DNA of 64,000 nt. Origin: Comamonadaceae bacterium G21597-S1. Lineage in GTDB: Bacteria; Pseudomonadota; Gammaproteobacteria; Burkholderiales; Burkholderiaceae_C. This document shows positions 41,518 to 50,393 of the stretch, piece after piece. Within the stretch, counting starts at the first letter, position 1; each line of letters begins with the position of its first letter. Under the pieces are notes generated by a model. The model was given only the letters and a program-made list of their open reading frames with translations, did not search any database and was not told the origin of the DNA. Both the position numbers and the translations under genes were made by a program. The stretch spans positions 124,001 through 188,000 of the forward strand of contig JAPWHR010000002.1 of NCBI GenBank assembly GCA_027214345.1, in the 5' to 3' direction.

Positions 41518-42649
41518 GGCCGTGCATCTGTCGCTGTTGATCGGCCCGGTGATTCCGGTGCCGGTGCCTGCGATGATGATCGACGCGCTCGACACCGTCA
41601 CCGCGACAACGGCCGCGGATGGCGCCAGCGGTTTCCAGTTGCAGTTCAAGGTCTCCAGCAAGTCCGAACTCAACACCATCTTCCTGATCGCGGTCGGTCA
41701 GAACACCAGCGTGGGCACCCCGCCGCTGCGCGTGGTGCTGATCGTCACGCTGGGCGGGCGGCCGCAGCCGCTGTTCGACGGCGTCGTCACCAACGTCGAG
41801 GTACAGGCGGGACAGAACGGGCAGAGCGGCAGCATCACCGTGACCGGCGAGGACCTCACCCGGGTGATGGACATGCTGGACTTCAGCGGCCTGCCGTATC
41901 CAGCCATGCCCGTCGAGGCGCGATTCGCGCTGATCTGCGCCAAATACGCGGCCTTCGGCATCATCCCGATGCCGATCCCGTCGTTCTTCCCGGACGTGCC
42001 GATCCCGGTCGAGCGCATACCGGCGCAACAAGGCAGCGACCTGGCCTACATCCGGCAGATGGCACAGGAGGTCGGCCATGTGTTCTACATCGAGCCGGGC
42101 GAGGTGCCGATGACCAACATCGCGTATTTCGGGCCGGAAATCAAGGTCGGCATTCCGCAGCCGGCGCTGAACATCGACATGGACGCCCACACCAACGTGG
42201 AGTCGCTGAACTTCAGCTTCGATCCGAGCAAGGGCGTGTTGCCGATCGTGTTCATCCAGAACGCGCTCACGCGCGCGCCGATCCCGATCCCGATCCCCAA
42301 CCTCAACCCGCTGCAACCGCCACTGGGCCTGTTGCCGACGCCGCTGGCCAACCTCAAGGTGATGAAGGACACCGCCAAGATGAATCCGATGCAAGCCATA
42401 TCCAAGGGGCTGGCCGAAGCCGGCAGGTCGCAGGACGCCGTCACCGCCACCGGCAGCCTGGACGTGTTGCGTTACGGCCGCATGCTGCGCGCGCGCAAGC
42501 TGGTCGGCGTGCGCGGCGCCGGTGTCGCCTACGACGGCCTGTATTACGTGCAGAGCGTCACCAGCACTCTCCAGCGCGGCGAGATCCGGCAGAACTTCAA
42601 CCTGACACGCAACGGCCTCGTGTCGATCACCCCGGTGGTGCCGCCATGA
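41510..42649 (+). CDS. eCIS hub protein (gp27/phage D-like)
   Basis: 379-aa protein of the phage late-control D/VgrG N-domain class. It forms the trimeric hub between tube and spike. Features are LDTVTATTAADGASGFQLQFKVS, VTNVEVQAGQNGQSGSITVTGEDLTRVMDMLD, AQQGSDLAYIRQMAQEVGHVFYIEPGE and the closing VSTLQRGEIRQNFNLTRNG-type segment (here YVQSVTSTLQRGEIRQ). A Pro/Ile-rich loop (PIPIPIPNLNPLQPP, about residues 263-277) is inserted. Start ATG 41510 is preferred over 41492 since it overlaps the LysM stop. Confidence 0.87.
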   Translation: MTKAVHLSLLIGPVIPVPVPAMMIDALDTVTATTAADGASGFQLQFKVSSKSELNTIFLIAVGQNTSVGTPPLRVVLIVTLGGRPQPLFDGVVTNVEVQAGQNGQSGSITVTGEDLTRVMDMLDFSGLPYPAMPVEARFALICAKYAAFGIIPMPIPSFFPDVPIPVERIPAQQGSDLAYIRQMAQEVGHVFYIEPGEVPMTNIAYFGPEIKVGIPQPALNIDMDAHTNVESLNFSFDPSKGVLPIVFIQNALTRAPIPIPIPNLNPLQPPLGLLPTPLANLKVMKDTAKMNPMQAISKGLAEAGRSQDAVTATGSLDVLRYGRMLRARKLVGVRGAGVAYDGLYYVQSVTSTLQRGEIRQNFNLTRNGLVSITPVVPP

Positions 42650-42768
42650 GACATCTTGTGTCGACTCCTGACTGGCTCAAGCAGCAATCGGGCACCTGCC
42701 TGCAGGGCGGGATCGCATGGCTTGCGATCGGCCCGGGTGTGCTGCGCGGAGGCAAGCCCCATGACTGA
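42646..42768 (+). CDS. 40-aa bridging mini-ORF
   Basis: ATG 42646 overlaps the hub stop (ATGA), and the stop TGA 42766-42768 lies just inside the spike gene start (ATG 42761). The peptide begins MRHLVSTPDWLKQQSG and contains a short hydrophobic piece (GIAWLAIGPGVL). It carries the GGAGG (42747-42751) used by the spike gene. No family recognised. Coupling on both sides is visible; product function, if any, is unknown. Confidence 0.4.
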   Translation: MRHLVSTPDWLKQQSGTCLQGGIAWLAIGPGVLRGGKPHD

Positions 42769-43270
42769 GCGATATCTCGGCAAATACCGCGGCATGGTGC
42801 TGAACAACATCGACCCGATGCAACAGGGCCGTCTGCAGGTGCAGGTGCCCGATGTTGCAGGCCTGGCGCCAGCCAGCTGGGCCATGCCCTGCGTACCGGT
42901 AGCCGGATTGCAGAACGGCATGTTCGCGCTGCCGATGATCGGCTCGGGCGTCTGGGTCGAGTTCGAACAGGGCAACGCCGACTTCCCGATCTGGACCGGC
43001 TGCTTCTGGGGCAGCGCCGCCGAAGTGCCGGCGATGGCGCTGCAGACGCCGCCGGGCGTGCAGGCGCTGACGCTGCAGACCACGTTGCAGAACGGCATCA
43101 CCATTTCGGACCTGCCCGGCCCGACCGGCGGCATCATGATCAAGAGTGCCACCGGCGCGACGCTGATCGTCAACGACACCGGCATCTACATCCAGAACGG
43201 CAAGGGTGCGGCGATCACGCTGGTCGGCCCGACGGTCACCGTCAACAACGGCGCGCTCACGGTGGTATGA
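42761..43270 (+). CDS. eCIS spike protein (phage baseplate assembly protein V-like)
   Basis: 169-aa spike. The OB-fold start YLGKYRGMVLNNIDPMQQGRLQVQVPDV, AMPCVPVAG, IGSGVWVEFEQGNADFPIWTGCFWG is characteristic of gpV/gp5 N-domains. The remainder (ITISDLPGPTGGIMIKSATGATLIVNDTGIYIQNGKGAAITLVGPTVTVNNGALTVV) has the short alternating-residue pattern of a triple-stranded beta-helix needle. It should sit below the hub and carry the PAAR-like tip. Compact length is normal for eCIS spikes. Confidence 0.92.
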   Translation: MTERYLGKYRGMVLNNIDPMQQGRLQVQVPDVAGLAPASWAMPCVPVAGLQNGMFALPMIGSGVWVEFEQGNADFPIWTGCFWGSAAEVPAMALQTPPGVQALTLQTTLQNGITISDLPGPTGGIMIKSATGATLIVNDTGIYIQNGKGAAITLVGPTVTVNNGALTVV

Positions 43271-43271
43271 C

Positions 43272-43346
43272 ATGACCGATCGACACCCCACCCGTTCAGC
43301 TGGCCGCGCCCGCGCGGCGGGCCAGCGCACGCCAGGAGCCTGCTGA
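43272..43346 (+). CDS. 24-aa mini-ORF between spike and tip genes
   Basis: ATG 43272 begins one base after the spike stop, and the TGA at 43344-43346 ends one base before the next ATG. It fills the gap and contains the CAGGAG ribosome site of the next gene. The peptide is Arg/Ala-rich with no recognised family. Weakest of the bridging frames because there is no direct overlap. Confidence 0.2.
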   Translation: MTDRHPTRSAGRARAAGQRTPGAC

Positions 43347-43347
43347 C

Positions 43348-43668
43348 ATGCCCGGCCCCCTGCTCCACGTCGGCGCCACCGTGTTGTGTGCCCACGGCGG
43401 CAGCGCCATGCCCACGGCCCCCAACCCGCGCGTGTTGGTCGGCGGGCAGCCGACGGTCACGATGAGCGCGCCTTATACCGTGGCCGGTTGCCCGTTCAAC
43501 GTGTCGGGCAGCCCGGTCCCTTGCGTGACCGGCCAGTGGGTGGTGGCCGCGACCCGTGTCCTGTCCAACGGCCAGCCGCTGGTGCTGATGGACAGCCAGG
43601 CGGTGTGTGCGCCCAACGGCACGCCCTTGTTGCCGGTGGCGGTCCAGACACGGGTGATCGGGAGCTGA
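43348..43668 (+). CDS. PAAR-like spike-tip protein
   Basis: 106-aa protein with the repetitive hydrophobic/Gly pattern of PAAR-type tip proteins: LLHVGATVLCAHGGSAMPTAPNPRVLVGGQPTVTM, then CPFNVSGSPVPCVTGQWVVAATRVLSNGQPLVLMDSQAVCAPNGTPL. The His and Cys residues may bind a metal at the point of the cone. Position directly after the spike gene supports this. It corresponds to Pvc10-type tips by context. Confidence 0.78.
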   Translation: MPGPLLHVGATVLCAHGGSAMPTAPNPRVLVGGQPTVTMSAPYTVAGCPFNVSGSPVPCVTGQWVVAATRVLSNGQPLVLMDSQAVCAPNGTPLLPVAVQTRVIGS

Positions 43669-43670
43669 CC

Positions 43671-44039
43671 ATGACCCAACGCGTGTTTTTCCCCTACCAG
43701 TTCGATGGCCGCGGCCGCACCCGCGACGCGGACGAGGCGCGCTGGATCCGCGGCCTGATCGAACAGGTGTTGTTCACCGCACCGGGCGAACGCGTCATGC
43801 GCGCGGACTTCGGCAGCGGATTGCGCCAGCTGGTGTTCGCACCGAACAGCCCCGAGCTGGCGGCCACCACGCAGTTCCTGGTGCAGGGCGCGTTGCAGCA
43901 GTGGCTGGCCGACCTGATCACGGTCGAGACCGTCGAGGTGCGGGCCGTCGATGCGGCGCTGTATGTCACCGTGCAATACGTGATCCGGCGCACCGACATG
44001 CGCGAGCGCCAGGAATTCGTGCAAGGAGCAGGCACATGA
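43671..44039 (+). CDS. Baseplate wedge protein, GPW/gp25 family
   Basis: 122-aa protein with the gp25 core: DADEARWIRGLIEQVLFTAPGERVMRADFGSGLRQLVFAPNSPELAATTQFLVQGALQQWL, then EVRAVDAALYVTVQYVIRRTD. In phages and eCIS it links baseplate to sheath and starts sheath polymerisation. Typical length. Its stop overlaps the start of a 20-codon ORF. Confidence 0.93.
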   Translation: MTQRVFFPYQFDGRGRTRDADEARWIRGLIEQVLFTAPGERVMRADFGSGLRQLVFAPNSPELAATTQFLVQGALQQWLADLITVETVEVRAVDAALYVTVQYVIRRTDMRERQEFVQGAGT

Positions 44040-44098
44040 CACGCCGGGCCGCATCCAGGCAACTCCCGCCGTACACACCGCGGAGGGCCGTCCCGTGA
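44036..44098 (+). CDS. 20-aa bridging mini-ORF
   Basis: ATG 44036 overlaps the gp25 stop (ATGA), and its stop overlaps the GTG start of the J-type gene (GTGA at 44095). It carries the GGAGGG ribosome site (44081-44086) of that gene. Arg/Pro-rich, no family. It probably acts as a coupling frame if it is translated at all. Confidence 0.28.
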   Translation: MTRRAASRQLPPYTPRRAVP

Positions 44099-46680
44099 GC
44101 AGCAACGCCTACACCTGCTGCGACGACACGCGTCGCGCCGCCGTCGATGCCCATGCCACGCTCAACGGCATCGACTACCTGGAGGTGCTCGACCTCGACG
44201 CACCCGCGGGCAGCCCACGCCAGCGCACGCTGATGGTCCGGCTGCTCAAGCCGGCACCTGGCGCATTGACGAGCGACAACGTGCGCATCGTCGGTGGCGA
44301 ACGGATCCGTGGCATCGGTGTCGAATGGATCGCCGTCGCCAGTGCCCCGCCGGCCGCCGCCACCAGTGCGGACGAACAGGCATTCTTCAGCGGCTTGCCG
44401 CAGGCCGACCATGTGCTGCTGGTACGCACCGATGCCGCCGGTGACTTCTCCACCTATCACCTGCAGCTGGCCCAGGGGCCGGACACCGACACCCCCCTGC
44501 CCGACTTCGACCCGCGCCTGTCCAGCGTGGCGTTCGCATTCAAGGTCGAATGCCCGAGCGACTTCGATTGCGCGCCCCGCAACGACTGCGCGCGCGAACC
44601 CGCGCCGCCGCCCGACATCCACTACCTGGCGCGCGACTACGCCAGTCTGCGCCGCCTGGTGATCGATCGCCTGACGCAGCAGATGCCCGGCTGGCGTGAC
44701 CGCAGCCCGGCCGACCTGGCGACGACGCTGGCCGAAATGATCGCCTACGTCGGCGACCTGCAGCACTACCGGCTCGACGCCATCGCTACCGAGGCCTACC
44801 TGCATACCGCTCGCCAGCGCAGCAGCCTGCGTCGCCATGCGCTGCTGGTCGACTACGCCATGCACGAAGGCTGCAACGCACGCACCTGGCTGCACCTGGA
44901 AGTGGGCGGCGCCGCGTTTCCGTTGCCCGGCGACCTGCGCCTGCTGACGCGGGTGCCCGGCGTGCCGGACCGCATCCCGCCGGCCTCGAGCGACGAGCGC
45001 ACTGCGATGGCGTCGGCCGCGCTGGTGTTCGAGCCCATGCATACGGCAACGCTGCGCGAGGAGCACAACGACTTCCGTTTCCACAGCTGGGGCGATACCC
45101 GTTGCTGCCTGGCCGTCGGCACCACCCAAGCCACGCTGCGCGGACACTGGCCCGACCTGGCCGCGGGCGACGTGCTGGTGTTCCAGGAGATGCGCGGGCC
45201 GCTCACCGGCGCGCCGGAAGATGCCGATCCGTCGCACCGCCACGCGGTGCGGCTGACCCATGTGCGCGCCTTCGACGGCACCGACCCGCTGACCGATCCG
45301 CTCGACACCAGCCCCATCACCGAGATCCGCTGGCATGCCGGCGACGCCTTGCCATTCCCGCTGTGCCTGTCGGCCGAGACCGATGCGGAACATGGCGCGG
45401 TGTTGATCGACGACGTCAGCATCGCGCTGGGCAACAACGTCCTGGTAGACCACGGCCACAGCGTGGACGGCGAGTCGCTGGGCAGCGTGCCGCCACCACG
45501 GCTGCAGTTTCCGCCGCCGGCCGGCGCGCGGTGCGAGCGGGTGGCACCCGTTGCGCTGCCGCCCCGGTTCGCCCCGTCACTGGCGCTCGGCCCGGTGACG
45601 CGGCAGGGCACGGTGCGCAAGAGCAGCATCGCGTTCGGCGTGCGGCGTGAAGAACGCGTGGTGTTCGATCCGGACGCATCGGCCGGCGCGGCGCTGGCAT
45701 GGCGCGTGGGCGATGCCATCCCGGCGATCACGCTGCAGGGCACGCTCGGCGGCCACGACGCGACCTGGACCGCGCGGCAGGACCTGCTGGCCAGCGGCGC
45801 GGGCGACACGCACTTCGTGCTCGAGAGCGACGACGGCGGCGGCATGCAGGTGCGGTTCGGCGACGACCGGCACGGGCGCCGGCCCGACGCCGGCACGGCG
45901 TTCACGGCCCGCTACCGCGTGGGCAACGGCACGCTCGGCAATGTCGGCGCCAACGCGATCGCGCACGCGGTGACGCTCGATGCCCGCATCGTCGCGGTCA
46001 CCAACCCCTTGCCCGCGCGCGGCGGCCAGCAGCCGGAATCGGCGGCCGAGGTGCGCCGCCATGCGCCGCAGGCGTTTCGCACGCAGGAACGCGCCGTCAC
46101 CCCGGCCGACTATGCCGAGGTCACCGAACGCATGGACGGCGTGCAACGCGCCGCGGCCAGCCTGCGCTGGACCGGCAGCTGGCATACGGTGTTCGTCACC
46201 GTCGATCGCGAAGGCGGAGTGCCGGTCGACGACGCGTTTGCCGCCTCCGCCGTCGAACACCTGGACCGCTACCGCATGGCCGGCCACGACCTGCATATCG
46301 GCAACCCGGTCTACGTGTCGCTGGCGATCGACCTGATGGTCTGTGTCGACCCGGGCCATTTCCGCAGTCATGTGCGCCAGGCGCTGCTGGACGTGCTGGG
46401 CAGCCGGGTACGGGGCGACGGCACCCGCGGACTCTTTCACCCCGACAACTTCAGCTTCGGCCAGACTGTGTTCCTGAGCCCGCTGTATGCAGCCGCCCGT
46501 TCGGTGCCGGGCGTCGACTCGGTCCAGGTGACGCGTTTCCAGCGCCAGGGACAGGAGGACCCCGCGCCGCTGGCCGACGGTTTCATGCCACTGGGCCGGC
46601 TCGAGATCGCGCGGCTCGACAACGACCCCAACTACCCCGAGCACGGCGTGCTCCGGCTCAATTTGCACGGAGGAAAGTGA
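44095..46680 (+). CDS. Baseplate assembly protein, J-like (Pvc11-type)
   Basis: 861-aa baseplate wedge protein. The N-terminus (SSNAYTCCDDTRRAAVDAHATLNGIDYLEVLDLD) and the block DIHYLARDYASLRRLVIDRLTQQMPGWRDRSPADLATTLAEMIAYVGDLQHYRLDAIATEAYL mark the eCIS J-like family. The C-terminal third (NGTLGNVGANAI...AAEVRRHAPQAFRTQERAVTPADYAEVTERMDGVQRAAA...) is the classical Baseplate_J part. Start is GTG 44095 with GGAGGG upstream. One base overlaps the next gene (TGATG). Confidence 0.9.
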   Translation: MSSNAYTCCDDTRRAAVDAHATLNGIDYLEVLDLDAPAGSPRQRTLMVRLLKPAPGALTSDNVRIVGGERIRGIGVEWIAVASAPPAAATSADEQAFFSGLPQADHVLLVRTDAAGDFSTYHLQLAQGPDTDTPLPDFDPRLSSVAFAFKVECPSDFDCAPRNDCAREPAPPPDIHYLARDYASLRRLVIDRLTQQMPGWRDRSPADLATTLAEMIAYVGDLQHYRLDAIATEAYLHTARQRSSLRRHALLVDYAMHEGCNARTWLHLEVGGAAFPLPGDLRLLTRVPGVPDRIPPASSDERTAMASAALVFEPMHTATLREEHNDFRFHSWGDTRCCLAVGTTQATLRGHWPDLAAGDVLVFQEMRGPLTGAPEDADPSHRHAVRLTHVRAFDGTDPLTDPLDTSPITEIRWHAGDALPFPLCLSAETDAEHGAVLIDDVSIALGNNVLVDHGHSVDGESLGSVPPPRLQFPPPAGARCERVAPVALPPRFAPSLALGPVTRQGTVRKSSIAFGVRREERVVFDPDASAGAALAWRVGDAIPAITLQGTLGGHDATWTARQDLLASGAGDTHFVLESDDGGGMQVRFGDDRHGRRPDAGTAFTARYRVGNGTLGNVGANAIAHAVTLDARIVAVTNPLPARGGQQPESAAEVRRHAPQAFRTQERAVTPADYAEVTERMDGVQRAAASLRWTGSWHTVFVTVDREGGVPVDDAFAASAVEHLDRYRMAGHDLHIGNPVYVSLAIDLMVCVDPGHFRSHVRQALLDVLGSRVRGDGTRGLFHPDNFSFGQTVFLSPLYAAARSVPGVDSVQVTRFQRQGQEDPAPLADGFMPLGRLEIARLDNDPNYPEHGVLRLNLHGGK

Positions 46681-49600
46681 TGACCGAGCGGCGCCCCACC
46701 TCCACGGCCGACTGCGATTGCTGCGCCGGCGTCGACGCGGTGACGCCGCAACGGATCGACAATCCGCCTGCGTTGTCGCGGATCGCCCACCGCATGGGAC
46801 ACCACGGCGACTTCGTCGCGTCGATGCAGGCGCGGCTGTCGAGCACCGACCATCCGGCCCTGGCCGCGCTGGGCACGCGCGAGGCCAGCGATTTCTCGCT
46901 CGCCATCGGCGACGCGCTGGCCTGCTCGCTCGACGTGCTGGGCTTCTACACCGAACGATTTGCGCAGGAGCACTACCTGCGCACCGCGACCGAACGCCTG
47001 TCGGTGCGCGAGATGGCACGGCTGATCGGCTACGAGCTGGCGCCCGGCGTGGCCGCCAGCACCCACCTGGCCTTCACGCTGCAGAGCACACCCGGCGCGC
47101 CAACTGCGCCAATCGTGATCCCGGTGGGCACCCGTGTGCAAAGCGTGCCGGGACAGGACGAGAAGGCGCAGAGCTTCGAGACCGTGGTTGCGACACCGGC
47201 CCGCGCGGCGTGGAATGCAATCCCGGTGCAGCAGGACGAAGCCCGCATCCCGGCCTTCGGCGACCGTCAGCTGTGGCTGGCCGGCCTGGACACAGGCCTG
47301 GCCGTCGGCGACCTGCTGCTCATCGTCGGCGCCGAACATGCCGATGACCCCTCCAACGAACGCTGGGATGTGCGGGTGATCACGCGGCTCCGGCTCGACG
47401 TCGATCGCGCCCTGACCGAGGTGCGCTGGCAGACCGGCCTGGGCCACGCCCGTCCCTTCGTGCTGCCGGCCGGCGAGTCGGTACGCATCTTCACCTTCCG
47501 CAAGAAGACGGCCGCGTTCGGCGCCCAAGCGCCCGATTGGCGCGCCTTGTCGGACGACATGAAGGCCGACTACATCGGTCTTGCCAGTGCCGACAACCTG
47601 CTGCGCCCAGGCGATACCGAGGAGTGGCCGGACTTCAGCGTGCGGGCGCCGCTGTATCCCGAGCGCCGCAGCGGCAGTGCGGCGCTGGAGCAGTCGGTGC
47701 TAGCGGCCACCATCGACGACATCGTCACCGCCGCACAAGGCGCGGCGCAAGGCGCGGCAACGATGGCGATGCAAAAGGCTGCGACGGCGGGCGCCGGCAT
47801 CGTCATGGCCGGCGGACAGATCGCTGACGCATCCATGGCGATGGCGCGCCAGAGCATGGACGGCATGGCGGACATCGCCAAGCTGACCGCCGACAAGGTC
47901 GCCCAACAAACGCAGGACCTGATCGACAGCCTGCAGGACACGATCGACAACCCGCTGACGATCCTGGACAACGTCAAGAGCCAGATGAGCAGCCTGGCCA
48001 CCCATGCCCAGGGGACGATCACCGGTACGGCCACCGCACTCAACCCGGTCGGCGCACTGGAGGGCATCGGCAATTCCGCGACGCTGCTGCAGCAGCGCGC
48101 GCGCAGCGCGGCCCTCGCCACGCTGGGCGCGGCGGCGGCGGCCGACACGGCGGCGCTGGTAGTCGCCGCCGTGACCATCGCACGCAACCTGCCGCCGGGC
48201 CTGGCGCCGTCGACCCCCCAGGCCATGGCCGAGGTGGCGCGCCACTTCGCCGCCGCGGGGGTGGCGCGTGCCGGCGGCAGTGCCATCGACGCGCCCGAGG
48301 CGGGCAGCACGCTGGCGCAGGTGGCGGCGCGCATGCCCGAAGTGCTGCAGACGCCGCTGACGATCGCCGAGCAACTGCTGCCGCTGGTCGACGGCGCCGA
48401 CGAACTGCTCGAAGCGCCCCGTGCCGGCGCCTTGTCGGCGCACCAGAACATCATTGCCGAGATCGACCGCGCCATCGTCGGCAGCATCACGACCACGTCG
48501 GGCCGCCGCGCGCCGCTGCTGCGATCGCCCGACGCGATCGACATCTACCCCGCCAACGACGCCGTCGTCGCCGGCGGCTGGGCCCTGTTGTCGGTGCCCG
48601 GCTCCATCGAGTTGTACCGTATCACGCAATGCGCCAGCGCGAGCCGGGCCGAGTACCTGTTGAGCGGCCAGACCACGCGAGTGCATCTCAGCGGCGAATT
48701 GCCCGCCGGCCGGCTGCCGTCCGAATTCGAACATGCGGTGCGTGCGCTGGCCGTCCATGTGCAGAGCGAAGAACTGGAACTGGCCCGCATGCCGCTGGAC
48801 GCGCCGGTCTACGGCGAGAAGATCGCGCTCGATCGGCGGGTCGATGGCCTGCGACCCGGACAGGCGCTGGCCCTGCGCGGCAAGCCCCAGCGCATCGCCA
48901 TCGCGCGTGGCGCCGGCGATCTGCACTGGCGCAGCGACGACGGGCTCGCGCGCAGCCTGGCCGAAGGCGACGAACTGTTGCTGGTCGAACCGCCGGTGCG
49001 CCTGATCGGCAACACGCCCCACTACCTCGACCCGCAAGCGCTGGCATCGGCGATCGGCCAGTCCGGCGTGCGCCTGCGACTGCGCCTGCGCGATCGCGAC
49101 GGCCTGACCGGTGTCGTGACGGCGCGTGGCAACGACATCGTGCTGGCCCGGGCCCGCGACGACGATCCGGATCTGGCGGAAGTCGTCCTGCTGGCCGACG
49201 GCGACGATGCGGTCGTGCAAACCCGCGAGCGCACCGTACTGACCCTGGCCGCGAGTACCCGCCATTGTTACCACCGGCGCCTGGCCCGTTGCAACGCCAA
49301 CGTCGCTCCGGCCACGCACGGAGAGACGGTCCAGGCGCTGCTGGGCAGCGGCGACGGCCGCGTGCCGAATGCGCAGTTCGAGCTGGCGCAATCACCGTTG
49401 ACCTACGTCAGCGCCGCAACCGCCAGCGGGCGGGCATCGACGCTCACGCTGCGGGTCAACGACGTGGCCTGGCAGGAGGTACCGACGCTGCACGGGGCCG
49501 CGCCAGCAGCCCGGGTATTCGAAACACTGCAGGACGACGACGGCAAGACCCGCCTGTTGTTCGGTGACGGCGTCGAGGGCGCACGCTTGCCCAGCGGCTC

Positions 49601-50372
49601 GGCCAACCTGCGGGTGCGTTACCGCAAGGGCCTGGGTGTGGCCGGCAACGTCGCGGCCGACACGATCACGACCCTGCTCAGCCGGCCGCTGGGCGTGACG
49701 GCCGCGCACAATCCGCAAGCCGCCACCGGTGGCGAGGACGCCGAGACACTGGAGCGGGCGCGCGAGAACGCGCCACTGACCGTGCTCACGCTGGACCGTG
49801 CGGTATCCATCGACGACTACGCGCATTTCGCGCGTGCCTTTGCCGGCATTGACAAGGCCCACGCCTTGTGGGTCCCGCACGGTCCGGCACGGGGCGTGTT
49901 CCTGACCATCGCCGGCATCGACGGCACACCGGTCCCCGAGACCGGCGACACCTTCACGCATCTGCGCGAGGCCTTGGCGACCTATGGAGATCCGCTGGTA
50001 CCCCTGCGATTGGCCAATTACGTCGATGCGCGTTTTGTCTGCCGCCTGTCGGTCCGGGTGCAGGACGACTACGAGGCCGAGGCGGTGCTGGCGGCGATCG
50101 ACGCCAGCGTGCGCACGCGCTTCGGCTTCGCTCAGCGGGCCTTCGGCCAGACGGTGTCGGTCGACGAGGTCGCCGCCGTGGCGCAAGGTGTTGCCGGCGT
50201 GCGGGCGGTCCAGGTCACGCGGCTGCACCGGCCCGGCCAGGGCCCTGTCGTCGTGCCGCGCCTGTTTGCGCGGCTGCCGGTGCCTTCGCTCACGGCGCTG
50301 CCGCAGGCCGCCGAGCTGCTGACGCTGGCCGAGGCACCGATCGAGCTTGAACTGATGGCACGAACCGCATGA
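46680..50372 (+). CDS. Giant second J-like baseplate protein with helical insertion (Pvc12-position)
   Basis: 1230-aa protein. N-terminal part (to about residue 335) resembles the J-like start (CDCCAGVDAVTPQRIDNPPALSRIAHRMGHHGDFVASMQARLS, then AIGDALACSLDVLGFYTERFAQEHYLRTATER). The C-terminal about 330 residues carry the Baseplate_J end (YRKGLGVAGNVAADTITTLLSRPLG...). Between them, about residues 340-610, sits an Ala/Met/Gln/Asp-rich, strongly helical region with several TxxxxxSMxxxA-type repeats and coiled-coil or amphipathic character. Equivalent proteins in model eCIS form the second wedge ring. The helical insertion is unusual and could act in length control or membrane contact. Confidence 0.82.
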   Translation: MTERRPTSTADCDCCAGVDAVTPQRIDNPPALSRIAHRMGHHGDFVASMQARLSSTDHPALAALGTREASDFSLAIGDALACSLDVLGFYTERFAQEHYLRTATERLSVREMARLIGYELAPGVAASTHLAFTLQSTPGAPTAPIVIPVGTRVQSVPGQDEKAQSFETVVATPARAAWNAIPVQQDEARIPAFGDRQLWLAGLDTGLAVGDLLLIVGAEHADDPSNERWDVRVITRLRLDVDRALTEVRWQTGLGHARPFVLPAGESVRIFTFRKKTAAFGAQAPDWRALSDDMKADYIGLASADNLLRPGDTEEWPDFSVRAPLYPERRSGSAALEQSVLAATIDDIVTAAQGAAQGAATMAMQKAATAGAGIVMAGGQIADASMAMARQSMDGMADIAKLTADKVAQQTQDLIDSLQDTIDNPLTILDNVKSQMSSLATHAQGTITGTATALNPVGALEGIGNSATLLQQRARSAALATLGAAAAADTAALVVAAVTIARNLPPGLAPSTPQAMAEVARHFAAAGVARAGGSAIDAPEAGSTLAQVAARMPEVLQTPLTIAEQLLPLVDGADELLEAPRAGALSAHQNIIAEIDRAIVGSITTTSGRRAPLLRSPDAIDIYPANDAVVAGGWALLSVPGSIELYRITQCASASRAEYLLSGQTTRVHLSGELPAGRLPSEFEHAVRALAVHVQSEELELARMPLDAPVYGEKIALDRRVDGLRPGQALALRGKPQRIAIARGAGDLHWRSDDGLARSLAEGDELLLVEPPVRLIGNTPHYLDPQALASAIGQSGVRLRLRLRDRDGLTGVVTARGNDIVLARARDDDPDLAEVVLLADGDDAVVQTRERTVLTLAASTRHCYHRRLARCNANVAPATHGETVQALLGSGDGRVPNAQFELAQSPLTYVSAATASGRASTLTLRVNDVAWQEVPTLHGAAPAARVFETLQDDDGKTRLLFGDGVEGARLPSGSANLRVRYRKGLGVAGNVAADTITTLLSRPLGVTAAHNPQAATGGEDAETLERARENAPLTVLTLDRAVSIDDYAHFARAFAGIDKAHALWVPHGPARGVFLTIAGIDGTPVPETGDTFTHLREALATYGDPLVPLRLANYVDARFVCRLSVRVQDDYEAEAVLAAIDASVRTRFGFAQRAFGQTVSVDEVAAVAQGVAGVRAVQVTRLHRPGQGPVVVPRLFARLPVPSLTALPQAAELLTLAEAPIELELMARTA

Positions 50373-50393
50373 CGCGACGCGAAGGATAGGACC

